Source: an uncultured Clostridia bacterium (GTDB taxonomy: Bacteria; Bacillota; Clostridia; Christensenellales; Borkfalkiaceae). From it: DNA of 35,720 bases. The notes under the pieces are model-generated. The model saw nothing but the letters and a program-made list of their open reading frames with translations. It ran no database searches and was not told where the DNA came from. Shown piece after piece: positions 31,103 to 35,720 of the stretch. Numbering within the stretch: position 1 is the first letter of the stretch; each line of letters opens with the position of its first letter. The stretch is from the NCBI GenBank assembly GCA_944367045.1, contig CALVWI010000017.1, forward strand, positions 1 through 35,720, written 5' to 3'. Made by a program: the position numbers and the translations under genes.

Positions 31103-31993
31103 ATGGTAAACTTAGAACTTTACCGCGTATTTTACACTGTAGCCAAGTGCGGGAGCCTCACCAAGGCGGCGCAGGAGCTGTATATCTCCCAGCCCGCCGT
31201 CTCGCAGGCCATCCGTCAGCTTGAAAATCAGCTCGGCACGACGCTCTTCAACCGCGTGCACAAGGGCATGGAGCTCACCAAGCAGGGGGGAGACCTCGTG
31301 TTTGAGGATGTCTCTCGCGCGCTGCAGCTTTTGGACGGGGTGGAGAGCAGGCTTTCCGAACTCAAGAAGAGCGCGACGGGCACGCTGCGCATCGGCGCAT
31401 CCGAGACCATCTTTCAGTACGTTCTTGCGGATAAACTCGTCAAATATCACGAGCTCTATCCCGACGTCAAATTTGAGCTTCTCTCGGACGTCTCGCCCAA
31501 GACCATCGAGCAGTTGAAGACCGACCGCTGCGACGTCGGCTTTCTCAACTTCCCCATTCCCGAGGACGACGGCATCGTCGTTCGTCAGACCATCATGCTC
31601 CTCAATGACGTGTTCATCGGCGGGAAAGGGTTCGAACGCTTCCGCGGCCGCTCCGTTCCCTTATGGGAGCTGCAGGACGAGCCGCTCCTTTTGATGGAGC
31701 CGCACACCGTCGCGAGGAGCGCCGTCGACCACTTCTGTACCAGCCTCGGCATCCGCTTCCGCCCGACCATCGAGGTCGACAGCTGGGGCTTTATGAAGAA
31801 GCTCGTCAAGGAGGGCATGGGCATCGGGTGCATCCCGAGAGAATACATGCTGCCCGAGGCTGCGGACGGCTCCATCTTCGAGATCGAGGTGACCCCCGCG
31901 ATGCCGTCCCGCTCGGTGGGGGTGGCGCTGCCCAAGAACACGAGCATCTCCTACGCCCTCCGCGCCTTTTTGGAGCTCTTCCGCGAGGGATAA
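31103..31993 (+). CDS. LysR-family transcriptional regulator
   Basis: A 296-residue regulator. The N-terminal winged helix-turn-helix (1-60) has AKCGSLTKAAQELYISQPAVSQAIRQLE (given in part), the canonical LysR pattern. The effector-binding domain (about 90-296) includes GTLRIGASETIFQYVL and EGMGIGCIPREYM. The ATG at 31103 follows AAAGGAGAG. It lies 45 bases after mnmE with no promoter seen, so it may be read through from mnmE. No divergent partner gene is adjacent, so the usual rule for finding a LysR target does not help; the effector is unknown. Confidence 0.92.
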   Translation: MVNLELYRVFYTVAKCGSLTKAAQELYISQPAVSQAIRQLENQLGTTLFNRVHKGMELTKQGGDLVFEDVSRALQLLDGVESRLSELKKSATGTLRIGASETIFQYVLADKLVKYHELYPDVKFELLSDVSPKTIEQLKTDRCDVGFLNFPIPEDDGIVVRQTIMLLNDVFIGGKGFERFRGRSVPLWELQDEPLLLMEPHTVARSAVDHFCTSLGIRFRPTIEVDSWGFMKKLVKEGMGIGCIPREYMLPEAADGSIFEIEVTPAMPSRSVGVALPKNTSISYALRAFLELFREG

Positions 31994-32014
31994 AACAGTA
32001 CAATACAAAAACGA

Positions 32015-32044
32015 CGCAGGCCTTCCGACCTGCGCCTCTTTTTT
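32015..32044. terminator. Terminator between the LysR gene and the convergent membrane gene
   Basis: CGCAGG (32015-32020), 8-base loop, CCTGCG (32029-32034), then CCTCTTTTTT. It lies between two facing stop codons; on the complementary strand the stem is followed by TCGTTTTTG, so it may work both ways. Confidence 0.78.
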
Positions 32045-32047
32045 GAG

Positions 32048-32464
32048 TTAGTTGTTTTTGTTCTGTTCGCGCTTCTCGCGCTCCTTTTGCGCCCATTCGC
32101 GGGCCTTCCTCTCCCGTTCTTCCTGTTCCTTTTCATATTTGCGTTCGGGGAAGAAGATGCCGATCACGATAAAATACCCGGCAAAGATGAGGAACATTGG
32201 AAGCAAGATTTCGGCTACAAAATTGATGCGCCCGCCGGTAACAGTCTCCGGGTTAAAAACGAGCGTATCCTCTCCGTAGAATGCATAGAGTACCGCAAAA
32301 CAGCAGGCAATGATGAGGATCACGGCAATGAGGATGCATTTGACGCCGAAGTGCTTGATCGTGCCCTTCTTTGCCTGCACCACGGGCATGGCGACCGCGA
32401 TCCCTGTCAAAAAGACGCCCAACAGAACCAGCCATAACACTGTTGCACCGACATTATAGGTCAT
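32048..32464 (-). CDS. Small membrane protein, function unknown
   Basis: A 138-residue protein with three membrane segments (about 8-30, 42-63 and 86-106) and a highly charged C-terminal helix (about 108-138, mostly Glu, Lys and Arg), predicted cytoplasmic. The family is not recognised. GAGGGG lies 5 bases before the ATG. Its codons are AT-richer than those of its neighbours. Expression comes from an unusually perfect promoter (32516-32543) next to a G10 tract. It faces the LysR gene and is not in an operon. Confidence 0.75.
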   Translation of the reverse strand: MTYNVGATVLWLVLLGVFLTGIAVAMPVVQAKKGTIKHFGVKCILIAVILIIACCFAVLYAFYGEDTLVFNPETVTGGRINFVAEILLPMFLIFAGYFIVIGIFFPERKYEKEQEERERKAREWAQKEREKREQNKNN

Positions 32465-32476
32465 AGTTTCCCCTCG

Positions 32477-32517
32477 CCTTATTTTAATAAGGACTTCATA
32501 TCATTCTATGACTTCAT
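32477..32517 (-). repeat. Inverted and direct repeats in the leader of the small membrane protein
   Basis: CCTTAT-TTTA-ATAAGG (32477-32492) is a 6-bp inverted repeat just upstream of the ribosome site. The 8-mer GACTTCAT occurs at 32492-32499 and again at 32510-32517, 18 bp apart, the second overlapping the -10 box. Either could be a regulator site; no binder is known. Confidence 0.4.
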
Positions 32518-32543
32518 TATATCATAGTCTTTTATTTTGTCAA
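32516..32543 (-). promoter_or_regulatory. Consensus promoter of the small membrane protein
   Basis: Reading leftward: TTGACA (complement of 32538-32543), 16 bp, TATAAT (complement of 32516-32521) preceded by TGA, an extended -10. Both hexamers are perfect, the only such promoter in the window. The start is expected near 32509, a leader of about 45 bases. Confidence 0.88.
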
Positions 32544-32545
32544 GC

Positions 32546-32555
32546 GGGGGGGGGG
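32546..32555 (+). repeat. Run of ten G beside a -35 box
   Basis: Ten consecutive G (ten C on the transcribed strand) lie two bases upstream of the TTGACA of the leftward promoter. Runs of this length are prone to slippage in replication. Confidence 0.85.
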
Positions 32556-32764
32556 TGAAAAATTTTTTGGAAATTTCGGATTTTTTCGCAAGATTTTTGT
32601 AAACTCTGCGAACATTGCCTAAAATAGGGGCACGTTTTCGCTTTTTTGTGGCGAAAGAGCTCGAAAATTTCCCGTTCAGGGCGTTCGATGTGGGTGCGAA
32701 TTGTGAACGCAGATTGAAACCTTGCGACGATTGAGTGTACTTTGTCTCATACAGCGAGAAACGC
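32556..32764. other. AT-rich non-coding stretch before the rhamnose operon
   Basis: This is the core of the only gap over 300 bases (32465-32822). It is T- and A-rich in a GC-rich context and has several short inverted repeats: TTCGCA/TGCGAA around 32587-32613, TTTCGC/GCGAAA around 32636-32656, and GCGTTC/GAACGC around 32680-32711. A 90-codon open frame on the minus strand crosses the G10 tract and the promoter and is not credible as a gene. A small RNA is possible but I recognise none. Confidence 0.45.
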
Positions 32765-32793
32765 TTGCCTCTCTTCAAAACCTTTGCTATAAT
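32765..32793 (+). promoter_or_regulatory. Promoter of the rfb operon
   Basis: TTGCCT (32765-32770), 17 bp, TATAAT (32788-32793) preceded by TGC, an extended -10. Start near 32800; GAAGGGAGG serves the ATG at 32823. Confidence 0.8.
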
Positions 32794-32822
32794 ATTTAGG
32801 TATATCCGAAGGGAGGCTCCCC

Positions 32823-33707
32823 ATGAAAGGCATCATCTTAGCGGGCGGCAGCGGAACGAGGCTGTATCCGCTCACCAAGGTCACGAGCAAGCAGCTCCTG
32901 CCCGTCTACGATAAACCCATGATCTACTACCCGCTCTCCACGCTCATGTTGGCGGGCATCCGCGACATCCTCATCATCTCCACTCCCGAGGACACGCCCC
33001 GTTTCGAGGCGCTCTTCGGCGACGGCAGCAAGGTGGGGCTTCATCTTTCCTACGCCGTTCAGCCCACCCCGGGCGGCCTCGCACAGGCCTTCCTCATCGG
33101 CGAAAAGTTCATCGGAAATGACGACGTCTGCATGGTCCTCGGTGACAACATCTTTTACGGCAACGGCCTCAAGAAGGCACTCGCGCGAGCTGTTGCCAAC
33201 CTGAAGGAGAAGAAGGCGACCGTGTTCGGCTACTATGTGCCCGACCCCGAGCGCTTCGGCGTCGTCGAGTTCGACGGCGAGGGGAGAGCGGTCTCCATCG
33301 AGGAGAAGCCGCAAAACCCCAAGAGCAACTATGCCGTCGTCGGCCTCTATTTTTACCCCAACAGCGTCGTCTCCGTCGCAAAGGGCATCCGTCCCTCTCA
33401 AAGAGGGGAGCTGGAGATCACCTCCGTCAATCAGGAGTACCTTTCGCGGGGGGAGCTTGACGTCATCACCTTCGGCCGCGGGTTCACCTGGCTGGACACG
33501 GGCACGCACGAGTCCCTCGCCGATGCGACCGCCTTCGTGCGCATGATCGAACAGCATCAGGGGCTGAAAATCAGCTGCATCGAGGAGATCGCCTACAAGA
33601 ACGGGTGGATCACCAAGGAGCAGCTGCTTGCACAGGCCGAGCTCATGAAGAACAACGACTACGGCCGCCACTTGAAGCAGGTCGCAGACAGCAAGATCCT
33701 TTACTGA
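32823..33707 (+). CDS. rfbA: Glucose-1-phosphate thymidylyltransferase
   Basis: A 294-residue nucleotidyltransferase forming dTDP-glucose from dTTP and glucose-1-phosphate, the first step of dTDP-L-rhamnose synthesis. The nucleotide-binding start is [16 protein letters not shown], then [16 protein letters not shown] and [12 protein letters not shown] with the metal-binding Asp, all typical of RmlA. Length is normal. First gene of the operon, 12 bases before the glycosyltransferase. Confidence 0.96.
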   Translation: MKGIILAGGSGTRLYPLTKVTSKQLLPVYDKPMIYYPLSTLMLAGIRDILIISTPEDTPRFEALFGDGSKVGLHLSYAVQPTPGGLAQAFLIGEKFIGNDDVCMVLGDNIFYGNGLKKALARAVANLKEKKATVFGYYVPDPERFGVVEFDGEGRAVSIEEKPQNPKSNYAVVGLYFYPNSVVSVAKGIRPSQRGELEITSVNQEYLSRGELDVITFGRGFTWLDTGTHESLADATAFVRMIEQHQGLKISCIEEIAYKNGWITKEQLLAQAELMKNNDYGRHLKQVADSKILY

Positions 33708-33719
33708 CGGGAGAAAAGC

Positions 33720-34697
33720 ATGGACGTATCTGTCATCATGATCAACTACAATACGTTTGATCTCACAAAAGATGCTCTCAACAGTATCTTTGAATATACG
33801 AAAGATCTTGCGTATGAAATTATTCTCGTCGACAACGCCTCCCCCGACGGTTCGGGCGAGAAGCTCCGCGATCTGTATGGCGACAAGATCGTCTACCTTC
33901 AATCGGGCGGGAACCTCGGTACGACGAAAGCGTTCAACTTGGGACTCAAACAGGCGACAGGCAAGTATGTCCTCTGGCTGAATACGGATATTCTCTTCAA
34001 GGATAATTTTATCAAGAAGCTCTTCGCCTATATGGAAAGTGACCCCAAGTGCGGCGTATGCGGCGGGAATTTGCTTGACTTCAAAGGGAGGCCGGCGGGG
34101 TCGTTTAACCGAACGTTTGAAACTGTCGGGACGATGAGACGGCGCTTCAGCATATTTTTCAATCTCCTTTTGAAATTTCCGCACAGACGGCTCGGGTATA
34201 ATTATTCTAATAAGCCTCGCCGCGTCGCCTGGGTCGGCGGCGCAGACATGATGGTCCGCCGAAAAGTGTTCGACGAGATCGGTGGGTTGGATGAGGTCAT
34301 CTTCATGTATGGCGAGGAGGAAGAATTTCAGTCCCGCATGACGGAAAAAACGGATTACACCGTGATGTCCGTGCCGTGGGCGCAGATGTACCACCTCGAG
34401 GGCGGCAGCGTCAAGAAGCGCAAGACGACGTTCAACGAGAATTGGGAAAAGCTCATGCTGCTCGGCTTGCCTCGCTTCTACTACCTTCGCTACGGCGAGA
34501 AGGGAGTCAGAGGCTATTTGAAGGTCCGCATGCGCGGCTTCAAGAAACTGCGCTTTTTGGAGACCCTTCTCGGACGCAAGGGGGAAGCGGAGCGCCACGG
34601 GCAAATGATACGTCTCTATCAGGAGACACTCAACGATTTCGCGCCCTATCTTTCTAAGCTCAAGGGAGAGGGCGCTCAACAAGGAGAAACACTATGA
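33720..34697 (+). CDS. GT2 family glycosyltransferase (rhamnosyltransferase-like)
   Basis: A 325-residue GT-A fold enzyme. [17 protein letters not shown] opens the nucleotide-sugar domain; [10 protein letters not shown] and WLNTDI (the DxD-like position) follow; [22 protein letters not shown] and [12 protein letters not shown] are the acceptor/base region of WbbL-type enzymes. No membrane segment, so it acts on the cytoplasmic face of the membrane. Lying between rfbA and rfbB, it probably uses dTDP-L-rhamnose to build a surface polysaccharide; the acceptor is unknown. Parts of the gene (for example 33745-33830 and 34190-34215) use AT-ending codons unlike the flanking genes, hinting at separate origin. 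The end overlaps rfbB by 4 bases. Confidence 0.88.
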   Translation: MDVSVIMINYNTFDLTKDALNSIFEYTKDLAYEIILVDNASPDGSGEKLRDLYGDKIVYLQSGGNLGTTKAFNLGLKQATGKYVLWLNTDILFKDNFIKKLFAYMESDPKCGVCGGNLLDFKGRPAGSFNRTFETVGTMRRRFSIFFNLLLKFPHRRLGYNYSNKPRRVAWVGGADMMVRRKVFDEIGGLDEVIFMYGEEEEFQSRMTEKTDYTVMSVPWAQMYHLEGGSVKKRKTTFNENWEKLMLLGLPRFYYLRYGEKGVRGYLKVRMRGFKKLRFLETLLGRKGEAERHGQMIRLYQETLNDFAPYLSKLKGEGAQQGETL

Positions 34698-35716
34698 CCA
34701 TCATCGTCACGGGCGGGGCGGGGTTCATCGGCAGCAACTTCATCTTCCATATGCTCGGAAAGTACCCCGACTACCGCATCGTCTGTTTAGATAAACTCAC
34801 CTATGCGGGCAATCTCTCGACGCTCGAAAGCGTCATGCAAAACCCCAACTTCCGCTTTGTGAAATTGGACATCTGCGACCGCGCGGGCGTCTATGCCCTC
34901 TTCGAAGAGGAGCACCCCGACGTTGTCGTCAACTTCGCGGCGGAGAGCCACGTCGACCGCTCCATCGAAAATCCGTCCGTCTTTCTGGAGACCAACATTC
35001 TCGGCACGTCCGTTCTCATGGACGCCTGCCGAAAGTACGGAATTTCCCGCTATCATCAGGTCTCGACGGACGAGGTGTACGGCGACCTGCCCCTCGACAG
35101 GCCCGATCTATTCTTCACCGAGACGACCCCGCTTCACACTTCGAGCCCGTACTCCGCGTCTAAGGCGAGCGCCGATCTTCTCGTTTTAGCCTATCACCGC
35201 ACCTACGGGCTGCCCGTGACCATCTCCCGCTGTTCCAACAACTACGGGCCGTATCACTTCCCCGAAAAGCTCATTCCGCTCATGATCATCAACGCCTTGG
35301 CGGACAAGCCGCTCCCCGTCTACGGCACGGGAGAGAATGTCCGCGACTGGCTCTATGTCGAGGACCACTGCAAGGCCATCGACCTCATCGTGCACAAGGG
35401 GCGCGTGGGGGAGGTCTACAACGTCGGCGGGCACAACGAGATGAAGAACATCGACATCGTCAAGCTCATCTTGAAGGAGCTTGGAAAGCCCGAGAGCCTC
35501 ATCACCTTCGTTGCAGACAGAAAGGGCCACGACATGCGCTATGCCATCGACCCGACGAAGATCCACACCGAGCTCGGCTGGCTGCCCGAAACCAAGTTCG
35601 AGGACGGCCTCAAAAAGACGGTGAAGTGGTACCTCGACAACAAATCGTGGTGGCAGAGCATCGTCTCGGGCGAGTATCAGGACTACTATCAGAGAATGTA
35701 CGGAGACCGCAAATGA
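34694..35716 (+). CDS. rfbB: dTDP-glucose 4,6-dehydratase
   Basis: A 340-residue short-chain dehydrogenase/reductase-fold enzyme converting dTDP-glucose to dTDP-4-keto-6-deoxyglucose. The NAD-binding motif [10 protein letters not shown] (6-15), the active-site [10 protein letters not shown] with the Asp-Glu pair, and YSASKAS with the catalytic Tyr and Lys are present; [15 protein letters not shown] is a typical RmlB block. Full length. Overlaps the previous gene by 4 bases and the next ATG by 4 bases, so the operon continues beyond the window. Confidence 0.96.
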   Translation: MTIIVTGGAGFIGSNFIFHMLGKYPDYRIVCLDKLTYAGNLSTLESVMQNPNFRFVKLDICDRAGVYALFEEEHPDVVVNFAAESHVDRSIENPSVFLETNILGTSVLMDACRKYGISRYHQVSTDEVYGDLPLDRPDLFFTETTPLHTSSPYSASKASADLLVLAYHRTYGLPVTISRCSNNYGPYHFPEKLIPLMIINALADKPLPVYGTGENVRDWLYVEDHCKAIDLIVHKGRVGEVYNVGGHNEMKNIDIVKLILKELGKPESLITFVADRKGHDMRYAIDPTKIHTELGWLPETKFEDGLKKTVKWYLDNKSWWQSIVSGEYQDYYQRMYGDRK

Positions 35717-35720
35717 GAGT
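35713..35720 (+). CDS. Start of the next rfb-operon gene (partial)
   Basis: ATGAGAGT at 35713-35720 overlaps the rfbB stop in the ATGA fashion seen elsewhere in this genome. Only Met-Arg and two bases are visible. By operon logic it should be rfbC or rfbD; a Met-Arg start is common in RfbD, but this cannot be decided here. Confidence 0.4.

Noticed and set aside
13824-32543. TGTGAAA just upstream of several promoters (13811, 18022, 29664) as more CRP-like sites
   Set aside because: They lack a matching right arm at six-base spacing, so only the sites at 3125 and 5974 are kept.
32506-32778. 90-codon minus-strand frame in the AT-rich gap
   Set aside because: It runs through the G10 tract and across a perfect promoter, has low-complexity Lys/Ser composition and no credible ribosome site.
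32838-34682. Very long antisense open frame (over 600 codons) opposite rfbA and the glycosyltransferase
   Set aside because: Long frames opposite GC-rich genes arise from codon bias. The forward products are unmistakable enzymes and the antisense product has no recognisable domain or ribosome site.

Overview
The window is chromosome of a fairly GC-rich, Gram-positive-type bacterium, most likely a gut member of the Clostridia (Bacillota); Christensenellales-like relatives fit, but this is inference. The grounds are an energy-coupling-factor module (EcfA1-EcfA2-EcfT), PyrR beside LspA and an RluA-type synthase, a DUF421/DUF4363 pair, an ABC sugar importer of the LplB/YtcP type without its own ATPase, strong AGGAGG-type ribosome sites, and AT-rich promoters (TTGACA-like, 16-18 bp, TATAAT) in otherwise GC-rich DNA. 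I saw no rRNA, tRNA, CRISPR array, transposase, integrase or phage gene.

Bases 1-13.8 kb form a glycan-utilisation locus. It holds the end of an unknown gene, a membrane-anchored SGNH hydrolase and an alpha/beta esterase, then a leftward AraC-family regulator divergent from a GH78 alpha-L-rhamnosidase. Next come a sugar-binding lipoprotein, a repeat-containing lipoprotein of unknown function, two sugar ABC permeases and a GH3 beta-glycosidase, closed by a terminator. Both glycosidases lack signal peptides, so the picture is import of rhamnose-containing oligosaccharides or glycosides followed by cytoplasmic cleavage. The promoters of the rhamnosidase and of the binding protein share one composite layout: a TGTGA-N6-TCACA-like palindrome, two direct half-sites 20 bp apart, and a -10 box at a fixed distance. 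The first copy also overlaps the regulator's own promoter. This is the best candidate for an undescribed regulatory system here.

Bases 13.8-16.0 kb carry a sugar O-acetyltransferase, another alpha/beta hydrolase, an NAD(P)H:FMN reductase-like protein and a short coding remnant. A leftward DUF421-DUF4363 pair follows (16.0-17.1 kb). Divergent from it is folT, preceded by a tetrahydrofolate riboswitch and a hairpin that covers its ribosome site.

Bases 18.0-25.3 kb look like one housekeeping operon: lgt, pncB, a coiled-coil protein, lspA, an RluA-family synthase, pyrR, der and plsY. Both lipoprotein-maturation enzymes are in it, and the sugar-locus lipoproteins are their natural substrates. Bases 25.3-29.6 kb hold ecfA1-ecfA2-ecfT-truA and a membrane protein with a Gly/Pro/Gln repeat tail; this ECF module could energise FolT. 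Then follow mnmE and a LysR-family regulator (29.7-32.0 kb), and a convergent small membrane protein whose consensus promoter abuts a run of ten G.

After a 0.3 kb AT-rich non-coding stretch, 32.8-35.7 kb begins a dTDP-L-rhamnose/surface-glycan operon: rfbA, a GT2 glycosyltransferase, rfbB, and the first codons of another gene at the edge. The window thus contains both a rhamnose-glycan degrading locus and the start of a rhamnose-donor synthesis locus.
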